Source: Thermococcus nautili (GTDB taxonomy: Archaea > Methanobacteriota_B > Thermococci > Thermococcales > Thermococcaceae). From it: DNA of 64,000 nucleotides. Positions 50,530-59,319 of the stretch are shown piece by piece. The notes under the pieces are model-generated. The model had not been told where the DNA came from. It worked only from the letters and a program-made list of their open reading frames with translations, and ran no database searches. The stretch is taken from positions 496,001 through 560,000 of the forward strand of contig NZ_CP007264.1 in NCBI RefSeq assembly GCF_000585495.1, in the 5' to 3' direction. Every line of letters begins with the position of its first letter. The first letter of the stretch is position 1. A program made the position numbers and the translations under genes.

Positions 50530-50991
50530 TCACCCGAACAGCCCCAGTGCCGGCAGAACAGTTACCGCCATGCTCAAAAGCCCGCCGAGGATTAAGGCAG
50601 GAACCGTCTGCTTTTTCTCGATTCCGAGGAGGTAAGCGGCCAAAGCCCCGGTCCATATCCCGGTTCCCGGCAGTGGTATGGCAACGAAGATTGTGAGGCC
50701 GATGAAGCCCCATTTCTCCACGTAGGGGTGCGCCTTTTTCCTGACCCTCTCGACGTAGTAGAGGTAGAAGTGAGCCACCTTTCTGAGGGGCGTTTTTTCG
50801 AGCCAGAGCATGATTCGGTCTATGTAGGGGAGCAGTGCCGGCAGGAGGAGCGAGAGAAGCAGAACGCCGAGGGAAGCGCTCAGGAGGGTTTCCCAGAGGG
50901 GATAACCCCGCCCGATGCCGTAGACTATCGCGTACCTCCCTTCAAACGTTGGCACGAGGGAGAGCAGGAAGACCTCAAGAAAGCTACTCAA
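50530..50991 (-). CDS. Small multidrug export-type membrane protein (COG2426)
   Basis: A 153-residue protein with four to five hydrophobic segments. SLVPTFEGRYAIVYGIGRGYP at the N-terminus and GLTIFVAIPLPGTGIWTGALAAYLLGIEKKQT are the signature of the Sm_multidrug_ex (PF06695, COG2426) family, whose transport function is not proven. The start is TTG at 50991, with GGGGGCG upstream, overlapping the PAP2 gene by 8 bases. Confidence 0.85.
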   Translation of the reverse strand: MSSFLEVFLLSLVPTFEGRYAIVYGIGRGYPLWETLLSASLGVLLLSLLLPALLPYIDRIMLWLEKTPLRKVAHFYLYYVERVRKKAHPYVEKWGFIGLTIFVAIPLPGTGIWTGALAAYLLGIEKKQTVPALILGGLLSMAVTVLPALGLFG

Positions 50992-51592
50992 CGTCGAACG
51001 CCCCCAGCCCGAGCCTTGAGATTACCCGCCTGTAGAGCGGAAGCCACGAGTCCTGGGTGGCCTTGACGATACTATAGACCCAGGGAGCGAGGAGCAGGCT
51101 GAAGAGGACGTCGCCGAACCAGTGGACGTGGAGGAGCAACCGCGTCATCGCAACGCCGAGCGCGAAGAGAACCGCCAGGGGAGTTGCCCGCTTCCAGCGG
51201 TTCGAGGCGTAGACCGCGATTATTGCTCCTCTGTAAGTGTGGCCCGATGGAAAGGAGAAGCCCCCGTGGTTGCGGGGTCTCGGCTCGTTGATTGCGACCT
51301 TGAGAACCCCGACTATGACAAGGCCGATGACTGCCGAGACGAGGAAAACGAGCGTCTCTCGCGATAGCTTTCCGGAGTTCCTGACGTCGAGGAGTACTGT
51401 GAGGAGGGAAAAGGCGATTAGAAAGACGTCACCCCCGAATGCCGTTAGGACGCTCAGCAAACTTGGACTTGGGGATGGAAGGAGAGAATCAACTTTGGTG
51501 TTGATGCCTTTCATTAGCCCCGCGAGCTGGAGGATAAGAACGAGCGCCAGCAGCGCCGTGTTCAGCAGGAGCTTTTCCCTTAATTTGAGCAT
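50984..51592 (-). CDS. PAP2-family membrane phosphatase
   Basis: A 202-residue membrane enzyme. The three phosphatase motifs are visible: K-V-A-I-N-E-P-R-P-R (C1) at about 107-116, SFPSGHTY (C2) and HVHWFGDVLFS (C3, with the nucleophilic histidine). It should dephosphorylate a lipid phosphate or pyrophosphate such as polyprenyl pyrophosphate at the membrane. Six hydrophobic segments. The region before the ATG has GGAGGG, though at long spacing. First gene of the three-gene membrane operon. Confidence 0.9.
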   Translation of the reverse strand: MLKLREKLLLNTALLALVLILQLAGLMKGINTKVDSLLPSPSPSLLSVLTAFGGDVFLIAFSLLTVLLDVRNSGKLSRETLVFLVSAVIGLVIVGVLKVAINEPRPRNHGGFSFPSGHTYRGAIIAVYASNRWKRATPLAVLFALGVAMTRLLLHVHWFGDVLFSLLLAPWVYSIVKATQDSWLPLYRRVISRLGLGAFDVE

Positions 51593-51626
51593 GGTTGAGG
51601 AAAAGACGCCCTCCTAAAAAGCTTTT

Positions 51627-52208
51627 CTAAATCAGCCCCTCGTTGTAGAGGCCGTGGTAAACCTTGAGAAGGGCCTGCTGGACTCTCTTCGGTCCGAAGG
51701 TTCTGACGGCCTTTCCGAGGCCCTCGTTGTAGATACGGCGCATTATGAAGTCCGTTTCGCGGTTGAAGTTGAGCCTGTCCTGGTTTTCGAGGTAGAGGCG
51801 CGCTATCTCCTCCGGCTCGCGGTAGTTGAGGCCCTTGAGCCACTTGAGGGGGATTCCGTCTTTAAACCGCTTCACAACTTCGAAGCCTATTATCGTAACC
51901 TCGTCGTCCCCGTAGAGCTCGCCGTAGATTTTGTTCAGCTCCCTGAGGAGCTCCTTAACGTCGGAGAAGCCGTCGAGCTTGGCGTCTTCGTTGGTGAGTT
52001 CCCTAACCTTCTTCCGCTCGACCTTTGTGATTCTGACCTTCGCTATGGCAGTGTCGCTCGGCGTTATCACGAGGTAAACCTCGCTCCCGGGCTTCGCCTC
52101 GTAGCTACCGTAGCGTATCGTCGTGACCTTGTCTCCCCTCAGGATTCTCGACTTGTAGGCGGAGTCAATCAGCATGAACTTCCGAATCTGAACGCTCTTT
52201 TTCCTCAT
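51627..52208 (-). CDS. ASCH-domain protein
   Basis: A 193-residue protein. The first 110 residues are an ASCH (PUA-like beta-barrel) domain: [39 protein letters not shown] with the conserved K-T-x-R pattern, then [16 protein letters not shown]. The C-terminal 80 residues are helical and basic ([36 protein letters not shown]). ASCH domains bind RNA or act as N4-acetylcytidine amidohydrolases; the role here is unknown. ATG 52208 overlaps the end of the HAD gene by 44 bases; ATG 52175 is an alternative. Confidence 0.85.
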   Translation of the reverse strand: MRKKSVQIRKFMLIDSAYKSRILRGDKVTTIRYGSYEAKPGSEVYLVITPSDTAIAKVRITKVERKKVRELTNEDAKLDGFSDVKELLRELNKIYGELYGDDEVTIIGFEVVKRFKDGIPLKWLKGLNYREPEEIARLYLENQDRLNFNRETDFIMRRIYNEGLGKAVRTFGPKRVQQALLKVYHGLYNEGLI

Positions 52209-52893
52209 TGTTGAGTCCCCTCACAATCTTCGGAACCTCTTCAAGGCTCTCAATCGTGAAGTCGGCGTAGTCGAGGTAGTCGAGCTCCCGGTCGCGGTAT
52301 TTTCCATACCTGAACCAGACGGTTCTCATTCCCACCTGCTTGGCCCCGTAGATGTCGGAGTAGAGCCTGTCGCCGACCATTATGGCCTCTTCCGGTTTAA
52401 CACCGAGCTTCTTGAGGGCCCGCTTAAAAATCTTCGGATGGGGCTTCTTGACGCCAAGGTAATCCGAGATGAAGACGTCGTCGAAGAACTCGTCCAGCTC
52501 GAGGCGGAGTATCTTCTCCCACTGCTTTATCGGGTCTCCGTCGGTGATTATCGCGAGGATGTAGCCGTCCTTCTTGAGCTCGAGGAGAACCTTCCTCGCG
52601 CCCCGGACGCTCTTCAGGTAGGCGAACTTCGTGTTGTGGTAGGCTATAACGCCTGAAGCAACCCACTTAGGGTTGTTTGGAAGTTCCAAACGCCTCAGCA
52701 GATAGTCAAAATGCCTGTTGAAGTTGCTACCGTACTCCGCTATCAGCTCAAGGAGCTCGTTGTAAGCCGTCTCGAAGTCAACGGGAAGACCGTGGCGTAT
52801 CATGTTCTCTATCGCGTTTCGACGCGCCATCTCAGCCAAGCGGGTGGTGTCAACAATCGTGTCGTCAAGGTCAAACAGGACGGCCCTAATCAT
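52165..52893 (-). CDS. HAD-superfamily hydrolase
   Basis: A 242-residue phosphatase of the TIGR02253 type. Motif [10 protein letters not shown] (8-16) contains the nucleophilic aspartate, motif II is AIITDGD, motif III includes the lysine of [15 protein letters not shown], and motif IV is [16 protein letters not shown]. The cap between motifs I and II is helical. Substrate unknown. The ATG follows GGGGTCGGGGT. Overlaps the ASCH gene, so the two are probably cotranscribed. Confidence 0.92.
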   Translation of the reverse strand: MIRAVLFDLDDTIVDTTRLAEMARRNAIENMIRHGLPVDFETAYNELLELIAEYGSNFNRHFDYLLRRLELPNNPKWVASGVIAYHNTKFAYLKSVRGARKVLLELKKDGYILAIITDGDPIKQWEKILRLELDEFFDDVFISDYLGVKKPHPKIFKRALKKLGVKPEEAIMVGDRLYSDIYGAKQVGMRTVWFRYGKYRDRELDYLDYADFTIESLEEVPKIVRGLNNEEKERSDSEVHAD

Positions 52894-52924
52894 ACCCCGA
52901 CCCCTTAGGTTTATTCTCGGCGGA

Positions 52925-53326
52925 CTATTTAACGTTGCCGATGTCGAGAAAGAGGCCTCTCTTCCCTTTGGCCTGTTTTTTCGCCTCTCTCATGGCCCTG
53001 AAGTACTCATCCTCCCGTCTCAGCTCATCAAGGAGCTCCTCCAGTGTCCACTTGAGGTTCGTCTCGGTCGTCGTCGCAAAGATTACCCTTCCCTCGGCCA
53101 GCTTCCTGACCTCATTTATAACCCTCTTGATACCCTCGTTGTCGAGGCCGTGCATTATGACGAACCTTTCACCGGCCCAGTCAAGGTTCCCGCCCTCCGT
53201 TGTCCTCTCCAGTATCTCCGCCAGGGTGAGCTTTCTGAAGTGCTCGGGAACCGGCAGAACCGGGTAACCGAGCTCTGCAATCCTCTCGATTTCATCTTCG
53301 GTAAAACCTATCAGGAGCAACTTCAT
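52925..53326 (-). CDS. DUF3783-domain protein
   Basis: A 133-residue protein beginning [27 protein letters not shown], then [27 protein letters not shown] and [30 protein letters not shown], which is the DUF3783 pattern. No known activity. The ATG overlaps the sir2 stop by 4 bases, so it is translationally coupled to the deacetylase. Confidence 0.8.
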   Translation of the reverse strand: MKLLLIGFTEDEIERIAELGYPVLPVPEHFRKLTLAEILERTTEGGNLDWAGERFVIMHGLDNEGIKRVINEVRKLAEGRVIFATTTETNLKWTLEELLDELRREDEYFRAMREAKKQAKGKRGLFLDIGNVK

Positions 53327-54075
53327 TTCAACCCCCTCACGAGCTCAACGAGCTTTGGAAGCACTTCGCCCGCCTTCCCGCGCAGGAAAACGTCCGCAAT
53401 CGGCGTTATTCCGCTCCTCTCAACGTTTACCTCTATGACCCTACCGCCGTGCTCCTTAACGATGTAGGGGATGTATGCGGCGGGATAAACAACTCCGCTC
53501 GTCCCGACGACGATGACCACGTCGGCCTTCTCCGCCAGCCGAAAGGCCTCTTCCAGAGCATCCCTCGGCAGGGCCTCTCCGAACCAGACCACGTCGGGCC
53601 TGAGGAGGGAACCGCAACGGGGGCACCTCGGGAGGTCCTTTGAGTCCACGAACTCATAAACCCGACCGCTTTCCTTCAGGTTCTCCCTGTAATCGCAGGA
53701 AGTACAGCGAACCCGGAAGATGTTTCCGTGGAGCTCTATGAGGTTTCTGGTTCCAGCTTCTCTATGCAAATCGTCAACGTTCTGGGTTATCACCGCCCTT
53801 AGAAGCCCCATCCGCTCAAGCTCCGCCAGAGCATAGTGGGCTGGGTTCGGCTTCGCATCCAGAATCTTGCGCATCCTCCACCGGTAGAACTCCCAGACGA
53901 GGTGGGGGTCCCGCTTGAAAGCCTCGGGTGTTGCAAGCTCTTCCGGTCGGTAGCGCTTCCACAGGCCGTTGAAGCCCCTGAACGTTGGGACACCGCTCTC
54001 CGCACTGATTCCCGCGCCGGTAAAGGCTATCGCAAAGCGCGACCTTGCCAGGATTTTAGCGGCATGGCTCAGCAT
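53323..54075 (-). CDS. Sir2-type NAD-dependent protein deacetylase
   Basis: A 250-residue sirtuin. [15 protein letters not shown] (21-35), [12 protein letters not shown], the general base histidine in [11 protein letters not shown], zinc cysteines CTSC and [20 protein letters not shown] and [15 protein letters not shown] are all present. Archaeal homologues deacetylate chromatin proteins such as Alba or act as deacylases. A TATA-like TTTTTAAG lies about 25 bp upstream and no Shine-Dalgarno is seen, so the mRNA is probably leaderless. Divergent from the amino-acid permease. Confidence 0.95.
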   Translation of the reverse strand: MLSHAAKILARSRFAIAFTGAGISAESGVPTFRGFNGLWKRYRPEELATPEAFKRDPHLVWEFYRWRMRKILDAKPNPAHYALAELERMGLLRAVITQNVDDLHREAGTRNLIELHGNIFRVRCTSCDYRENLKESGRVYEFVDSKDLPRCPRCGSLLRPDVVWFGEALPRDALEEAFRLAEKADVVIVVGTSGVVYPAAYIPYIVKEHGGRVIEVNVERSGITPIADVFLRGKAGEVLPKLVELVRGLK

Positions 54076-54208
54076 GGTGGTATCTCGACCGGAAACTTAA
54101 AAATTCTATCCAACCCACCGGGCGGTCGAAGGATATTAGAAACCTCCTTCAACCTTCCGAGCGAGGGTTTAAATTGTGTTCATCGGGACATTGAGCGGGG
54201 GTGAGAGA

Positions 54209-55396
54209 ATGCCCGTTTCGGAAGGGGTTGAGAGAAGGAAGGTTACCACCTCACACGGTCGTTATTACTCAGCCCGTATAGCGGCGCAGAGGAGGAAAAA
54301 GCTCATCCTGATTCAGAACCTCAGGAAGAGGAAGTGCGTTAGGGGTCTTAGGATAAGCACGATTCGCGTTGAGAAGAAGCGCATAACCAAAGGGGAAGCG
54401 CTGGCCATCCTCGTGGGGACGCAGATAGGCGCGGGAGTGCTGGGACTGCCTTACGCGGCGAGCAAGGTCGGCCTCATACCTGCCCTGGCAGTGCTCATCG
54501 GCGTGATGTTCCTGATGCTCTGGACAGGCTTCATCGTCCTCAAGTTCTCAGCCGGAATGGGCGGGGCGCAGATGAGTACCATAGCCCAGCGCGTCCTCGG
54601 AAAGGCCGGCGGCTGGCTGATGTACGTCAGCATATTCATCATGAGCTTCGGAGCAATCCTCGCCTACATAGCGGGAATGGGAAGCGTCTTCGCGAGCCTC
54701 TTCGGGATAAGCGAAACGGCCGGAGCGTTCATATTCTGGGTTCTCGCCTCGATAGTCGTTTACCGCGGTCTTGAGGCAAGTGGAAAGACCGAGCTGGCGA
54801 TGAGCTACGTCATGCTGGCGCTCTTCATAGCGGTCACCCTCATGCTCGTTCCCCACGCGAAGCTGAGCAACGGCCTCTACACCGACCTCTCGGGAATCCT
54901 CAGCATAACCGGTGTGGCAATCTTCGCCCTTGGTTGCCACACGGTGATTCCGGACGTCTACAAGGGCCTCGGAAGCTACGAGGAGACCAAGAAGGTCCTC
55001 GTCTGGGCATTCATCATTCCCACGGCCATCTACGCGATATTCATGGTCGCCTTCCTCCTCGCCTTCGGCAGGAACACGCCCCAGATAGCAACGCAGGGCC
55101 TTGAGAGCCTCTACGGCCACCTTGGAAGAATCGTCGGCAACCTCATCCCGCTCCTGGCAATAACCACGAGCTACATCGGAATCGCCCTTGCACAGCAGAG
55201 CAACAACGAGGAGTTCGTCAAGCTCAAGAGGCCGATAGCGTGGGGCCTAACGGTCATTCCACCTGCAATCGTGTACTTTGCCGGCGTCAAGAACTTCGCT
55301 GACGTCCTGGCCTTCGCGGGGGACACCGGAGACATGATGGCCTTCATAATCCTGCCGATACTCATCTGGCTCGTTGACAGGCTGAGAAAACGCTAA
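54209..55396 (+). CDS. Amino-acid permease of the aromatic/hydroxy amino acid family
   Basis: A 395-residue transporter with 11 hydrophobic segments. [27 protein letters not shown] is the helix 1 signature of the AAAP/HAAAP superfamily, with the unwound G-x-G. There is an unusual N-terminal extension of about 60 residues, very basic ([19 protein letters not shown]), that should stay in the cytoplasm. GGGGGTGAGAGA before ATG 54209 sets the start, and the TATA box GGGTTTAAATT is at 54165-54175. Substrate unknown. Confidence 0.9.
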   Translation: MPVSEGVERRKVTTSHGRYYSARIAAQRRKKLILIQNLRKRKCVRGLRISTIRVEKKRITKGEALAILVGTQIGAGVLGLPYAASKVGLIPALAVLIGVMFLMLWTGFIVLKFSAGMGGAQMSTIAQRVLGKAGGWLMYVSIFIMSFGAILAYIAGMGSVFASLFGISETAGAFIFWVLASIVVYRGLEASGKTELAMSYVMLALFIAVTLMLVPHAKLSNGLYTDLSGILSITGVAIFALGCHTVIPDVYKGLGSYEETKKVLVWAFIIPTAIYAIFMVAFLLAFGRNTPQIATQGLESLYGHLGRIVGNLIPLLAITTSYIGIALAQQSNNEEFVKLKRPIAWGLTVIPPAIVYFAGVKNFADVLAFAGDTGDMMAFIILPILIWLVDRLRKR

Positions 55397-55430
55397 AAGC
55401 GTCCCTTCTTTTCTTTATCCGGTGGTGGTC

Positions 55431-56438
55431 ATGCCGAAGGTCTTCATCACGCGCGCCATTCCCGAGAACGGCATCGAGATGCTGAAGGAGCACTTTGAGG
55501 TCGAGGTCTGGCCGGAAGAAAGGGAAATTCCCCGGGAGGTTCTCCTCGAGAAGGTTCGCGACGTAGATGCCCTCGTCACGATGCTCAGCGAGAGGGTTGA
55601 TAAAGAGGTCTTCGACAACGCGCCAAGATTAAGAATAGTTGCCAACTACGCCGTCGGCTACGACAACATAGACGTTGAAGAGGCAACGCGGAGGGGAATC
55701 TACATAACGAACACTCCAGACGTCCTCACCGACGCGACGGCGGACTTCGCGTGGACACTTTTGCTTGCAACGGCGAGGCGTTTAATCGAGGCCGATAACT
55801 TCACCCGCTCCGGCGAGTGGAAGAAGCGCAGTATTGCCTGGCATCCGCGCTGGTTCTTGGGCTATGACGTTTACGGCAAAACCATCGGAATCATCGGCTT
55901 CGGCAGAATCGGACAGGCGGTGGCGAGAAGGGCTAAGGGCTTCGGCATGAGAATCCTCTACTACTCCCGCACGAGGAAGCCAGAGGCGGAGAAGGAACTC
56001 AACGCAGAGTTCAAACCTCTCTACGAGCTCCTGAGCGAGAGCGACTTCGTGGTTCTGGCCGTTCCTCTAACGAAGGAAACCTACCACATGATAGGCGAGC
56101 GGGAGCTCAAGCTCATGAAGGAAACGGCAATTCTCGTGAACATAGCGCGCGGAAAGGTCGTTGACACCGATGCGCTCATCAGGGCCCTTAGGGAGGGCTG
56201 GATTGGCGGAGCTGGTTTAGACGTCTACGAGGAGGAGCCGTACTACAACGAAGAGCTCTTCAGCCTGAGGAACGTGGTCTTGGCGCCCCACATCGGCAGC
56301 GCGACCTTTGGAGCGAGGGAAGGAATGGCCGAGCTCGTGGCGAGGAACCTCATCGCATTCAAGAACGGCCAGATTCCGCCGACGCTCGTGAACAGAGAAG
56401 TGGTAAATGTCAGGAAGCCGGGGTTCGAGGAACGTTAG
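55431..56438 (+). CDS. gyaR: Glyoxylate reductase / D-2-hydroxyacid dehydrogenase
   Basis: A 335-residue NAD(P)H-dependent enzyme. The nucleotide-binding loop is [17 protein letters not shown], and the catalytic set is seen in [14 protein letters not shown] (Arg), DVYEEEP (Glu) and LAPHIGSAT (His). It is very close to the characterised Thermococcus litoralis glyoxylate reductase as I recall it. GGTGGTGGTC precedes ATG 55431. Single-gene unit by its spacing; convergent with the DUF234 ATPase, with a 4-base overlap. Confidence 0.95.
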   Translation: MPKVFITRAIPENGIEMLKEHFEVEVWPEEREIPREVLLEKVRDVDALVTMLSERVDKEVFDNAPRLRIVANYAVGYDNIDVEEATRRGIYITNTPDVLTDATADFAWTLLLATARRLIEADNFTRSGEWKKRSIAWHPRWFLGYDVYGKTIGIIGFGRIGQAVARRAKGFGMRILYYSRTRKPEAEKELNAEFKPLYELLSESDFVVLAVPLTKETYHMIGERELKLMKETAILVNIARGKVVDTDALIRALREGWIGGAGLDVYEEEPYYNEELFSLRNVVLAPHIGSATFGAREGMAELVARNLIAFKNGQIPPTLVNREVVNVRKPGFEER

Positions 56439-57790
56439 AGCGAAAAGTCCCCCAGGTCCCAGACGAGCCAGCCTTCTTTCCTCAGCTTCTCTTTCCCTTC
56501 AACGCTCTTAGCAACCAAGCCGTAATAGTGCTCCCAGTCATCAAGTCCCACAAGCTCGGCCTTCCTCTCCAGGTCCTTCAGAATTCCCCGCGCTTCCCTT
56601 TCGCTCAGTTTCTTCCACTTCACCTCAACGAAGAGCGCCCGCTTTTCCCACTCGTTCAAAGCGACCAAATCGATTTCCTCACCCTTGCGCCACCATCTAC
56701 CGATTTTTGTGAAGCGGAACGGAAGCTCCCCTCTTCTGTTCAGCTCGATGAGGAACTCCCTCGCAATTTGCTCGAAAACGAAGCCGAGGTACTCGTTGAA
56801 GTTCCGCTTAATGTCGTCAACAACGTCAATCCCCATCTCGATTTCGCTCCTCCGCGGATAGACGAAGCGGAACCAGAAGTTGAAGAGGTTGTCCGCTATG
56901 CGGTAGCGTCCCCGCTTTCCTCCAGTTACGGGCAGTTCCTCGGTAACGTAGCCCATCTCCTGGAGGACGAGCAGGTACTTGCCGAGTGAGTTTTTCTCTA
57001 TTCTCGCTTTGTCCGCTATCTCCCCAAAGCGGGTGTAGCCGAGCGCTATCGCCCTGAGGATTGAGAAGTAGCGCGAGACGTCGCGGAGCTCCTCCTTGAG
57101 GAGGTATTTCGGCTCGTCGTAGTACTTGGCGCCCTTCGAGAGGAGCAGGAATCTGAGGTTGTCCCAGAAGTCAAGCTCGGGATTGTAGTCGGCCCAGTAC
57201 TGGGGAACCCCACCGAAGACGGAATAGACGTAAACCGCCTCTTCAGTGCTCAGCGAGTGGAACTTCCTGACCTTAAAAAAGTTCATCTCCTCGACCTTCC
57301 ACGCCCCGGTTCTCCGCCCGTATATCGGCGATTTGGCTGAAAGAACGCCCTCCATGAAGGAAACCAGCGAGCCGCAGAGAACGAGCATTATCTTCGTCTT
57401 CGAAAGGTGCAAATCCCAGTACTTCTGGAGGACGCTGAGGAATTCCCTGTGGGCCTTGGCCACATACTGAACCTCGTCTACCACCACGACGAGCCTCTCC
57501 CCGCTTTTTCCCGCGAGGTAAGTGAAAAACGCTTTCCAGCTCTGGAGCGGGTTCTCCCGCAGGAACGGGTCGTTGAAGTACTCCGCCAATCTCTCCGAGA
57601 AATCCTCCAAGATGGTCTCGCTCTCCTCCGCGAGGAGATAAATTCCCCCGACCTCTGAGAGGAACCTTTGAAGGAGGTACGTCTTGCCTATCCTCCTCCT
57701 GCCGTAGAGGATTATCAGCTCCGGCTTCCCCGAGGCGTACCTCGACCTCATGAACTCGAGCTCGCTCTCGCGGTCAATGAACTTACTCAT
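56435..57790 (-). CDS. Archaeal AAA ATPase with C-terminal DUF234 nuclease-like domain
   Basis: A 451-residue protein. Walker A is GRRRIGKT at 30-37 and Walker B is [13 protein letters not shown] winged-helix follows ([28 protein letters not shown]), then DUF234 with [26 protein letters not shown], a D-x-n-E-x-K set typical of PD-(D/E)xK nucleases. Such ATPases are abundant in Thermococcales and may be linked to mobile elements. Two starts are possible (57799 or 57790); the TATA box CTTTATAAG is about 26 bp from the first, and no Shine-Dalgarno is seen, so it is probably leaderless. Confidence 0.88.
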   Translation of the reverse strand: MSKFIDRESELEFMRSRYASGKPELIILYGRRRIGKTYLLQRFLSEVGGIYLLAEESETILEDFSERLAEYFNDPFLRENPLQSWKAFFTYLAGKSGERLVVVVDEVQYVAKAHREFLSVLQKYWDLHLSKTKIMLVLCGSLVSFMEGVLSAKSPIYGRRTGAWKVEEMNFFKVRKFHSLSTEEAVYVYSVFGGVPQYWADYNPELDFWDNLRFLLLSKGAKYYDEPKYLLKEELRDVSRYFSILRAIALGYTRFGEIADKARIEKNSLGKYLLVLQEMGYVTEELPVTGGKRGRYRIADNLFNFWFRFVYPRRSEIEMGIDVVDDIKRNFNEYLGFVFEQIAREFLIELNRRGELPFRFTKIGRWWRKGEEIDLVALNEWEKRALFVEVKWKKLSEREARGILKDLERKAELVGLDDWEHYYGLVAKSVEGKEKLRKEGWLVWDLGDFSL

Positions 57791-57818
57791 GAGTATCATA
57801 CTTGTGAGTACGTTTCAT

Positions 57819-57830
57819 GGCTTATAAAGT
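57819..57830. promoter_or_regulatory. Shared palindromic TATA box for DUF234 ATPase (-) and C/D RNA (+)
   Basis: GCTTATAAAG reads as a TATA box on both strands. On the minus strand it is about 25 bp from the ATPase start, with the repeated TGAGTA half-sites (57788-57812) around the start. On the plus strand it is about 27-35 bp before the C box of the guide RNA. A bidirectional core promoter is the simplest reading. Confidence 0.5.
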
Positions 57831-57857
57831 TTTTGAGGTTCAGGGTTTTTAGTTTCG

Positions 57858-57918
57858 GTGGCGATGATGACGACACCCTCGGCTGACGGTGATGAGCTGG
57901 ACCCGTGCCTGAGCCTAT
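57858..57918 (+). ncRNA. C/D box 2'-O-methylation guide RNA
   Basis: C box ATGATGA (57864-57870), 12-nt guide CGACACCCTCGG, D' box CTGA (57883-57886), 2-3 nt, C' box GTGATGA (57889-57895), 13-nt guide GCTGGACCCGTGC, D box CTGA (57909-57912). GGC before the C box can pair with GCC after the D box. All four boxes are perfect and spacings are canonical. Guided sites would be five nucleotides from the D and D' boxes in targets with sequences CCGAGGGUGUCG and GCACGGGUCCAGC. Overlaps the very end of the antisense vapC. Preceded by its own TATA box. Confidence 0.85.
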
Positions 57919-58367
57919 CGAATAACAGAGAGCTCATCAACGTCATCGAAGTCGTTGTCAAAGGTTGCTATTTTCTTTATTCCATTTAGAAGGCAGGTGG
58001 CGACAATCTGGGCATCTCTTGGCATCAAACCGTATTTGACGGCATAGCTTTGGACAAGCCCCAGACTCGTTGCGTCCTCAACGAGTTCAACGTCATATTG
58101 AAAAATCAATGCAAGTACCGATGTAAAAGCCTCGTCTATCAACGCCCTGCCCTCACGCGTCTTCAGATATCTTTTTGCATCATATCTGTTGCGAATCCCA
58201 GCTTTTTCCGAGAGAAACTTTCTTAAAACGACATAAGTTGCTTCTTCCACCGTTGAAAATGACGTGGCCAGCATTCCTCGGTTTTTCTCAAGAACTTGGA
58301 ACGCCCGCTCCGTTAGGGAAGTCTCAAAGAGGTAGTTGTAAAACACGTTGGAATCAACGTAAATCAC
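57915..58367 (-). CDS. vapC: VapC-type PIN-domain ribonuclease toxin
   Basis: A 150-residue PIN protein. MIYVDSNVFYNYL has the N-terminal aspartate D5, EEATYVVLR a conserved glutamate, GLMPRDAQIVATCLLNGI and IATFDNDFDDV the C-terminal acidic residues. The start is GTG 58367 overlapping the vapB stop (GTGA). Its C-terminal half is like the remnant between moaB and moeA, which suggests a common family. Neighbouring C/D RNA is antisense to its last codon. Confidence 0.92.
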   Translation of the reverse strand: MIYVDSNVFYNYLFETSLTERAFQVLEKNRGMLATSFSTVEEATYVVLRKFLSEKAGIRNRYDAKRYLKTREGRALIDEAFTSVLALIFQYDVELVEDATSLGLVQSYAVKYGLMPRDAQIVATCLLNGIKKIATFDNDFDDVDELSVIR

Positions 58368-58540
58368 CGGCCTACCTCCCCGGCGTACTCCTCAAGCTCC
58401 TCGGCGCTTGCTCTTCCAAGCATTCCGGGGCGGACTTTCTTTTTCATTGCCTTTGCGAGAAACTCTGCGTCAACTTCAAGGAATTTTTTGAGCCGTTCAA
58501 TGTCAACTCCCGCCGGAACCTTTATCGTTATCTCCTCCAT
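58364..58540 (-). CDS. vapB: VapB-type antitoxin (58 residues)
   Basis: From ATG 58540 after AGGTGGGAGC: MEEITIKVPAGVDIERLKKFL, then a helical, basic part and an acidic tail SAEELEEYAGEVGR ending at the GTGA overlap with vapC. The beta-strand start followed by two helices fits a ribbon-helix-helix DNA-binding fold, and the tail would clamp the toxin. Usual partner order and overlap make the assignment secure, though no domain-specific residue is diagnostic. Confidence 0.85.
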   Translation of the reverse strand: MEEITIKVPAGVDIERLKKFLEVDAEFLAKAMKKKVRPGMLGRASAEELEEYAGEVGR

Positions 58541-58591
58541 GCTCCCACCTAATGGGAATTCAATGGAGTTGTATAAATTCCTATCGAAGTT

Positions 58592-59314
58592 TCACCCTTC
58601 TTCTATAATCGCCTTGAACCTCTTCGCGTCCCAGCACATGTCGGTGTTGTTGAAGAAGACGAAGCTCTCGCCCCTGTTCCAGCCGAGGACGCGCTCCCTG
58701 ATTCTTTGCAGTTCCTCATCGCTGTAGGAGTGCCGGTAGATTATCCGCCCGTTCTCGTAGCGCCCGTGAAGGCGGTAGTAGTTCGTCTCACCGCTGTGGA
58801 GCGGAATCCTCACGAGCGGGTCGGTAACGTCTATGACGTCGAAGGCCCTAACGAATCTTTTCACGCCCTTCTCGCTCCAGCCCCTCAGCTCAACGGCTAT
58901 CTCGAAGCTTCCCCTGTCAATCATCTCGAAGAACCTTTCCGCGTTGGTGAAGCTCTCCTCGCTCTCCTTGAAGCTCTTTGGCAATTGAATTAGAATGAAG
59001 CGCGCGCCAAGGATTTCGGCTTTCTTCAGCGTCAGGCGCCAGAAGTGAAGGACGTCGCCCTTGGGCCTCAAAAGGCCGACGTTTTTGCTCGGCTTCACGT
59101 TGCTTCTCCGCCACGTCGGGCTGTTTGGAGGGTGTGTTACGCCCTGAAAAGCCTTCATCGCGAAGGTAAAGCCCTCGGGAGCTTCCTTCCTCCAGCGCTC
59201 GAGGGTTTTCTCCCCAAGGATTCTGTAAAAGGTCTGCTGAACCTCAACGGCATCGAAGTCCCGGAAATACTTCGCCCTTCCCTCGCAGAAGCCACACGTT
59301 CCGACCCTAATCAT
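58592..59314 (-). CDS. DUF72-family protein
   Basis: A 240-residue TIM-barrel-like protein. MIRVGTCGFCEGRAKYFRDFDAVEVQQTFYRI at the start, FTFAMKAFQGVTHP, LGARFILIQLPKSF, and the C-terminal YYRLHGRYENGR and FVFFNNTDMCWDAKRF are the DUF72 pattern. Function unknown; bacterial members may act on nucleic acid or in sugar metabolism. Three starts (59323 GTG, 59320 ATG, 59314 ATG) lie together; AGTGATGGAG favours 59314. It overlaps the nurA stop or follows it directly, so it is in the same transcript. Confidence 0.88.
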   Translation of the reverse strand: MIRVGTCGFCEGRAKYFRDFDAVEVQQTFYRILGEKTLERWRKEAPEGFTFAMKAFQGVTHPPNSPTWRRSNVKPSKNVGLLRPKGDVLHFWRLTLKKAEILGARFILIQLPKSFKESEESFTNAERFFEMIDRGSFEIAVELRGWSEKGVKRFVRAFDVIDVTDPLVRIPLHSGETNYYRLHGRYENGRIIYRHSYSDEELQRIRERVLGWNRGESFVFFNNTDMCWDAKRFKAIIEEG

Positions 59315-59319
59315 CTCCA

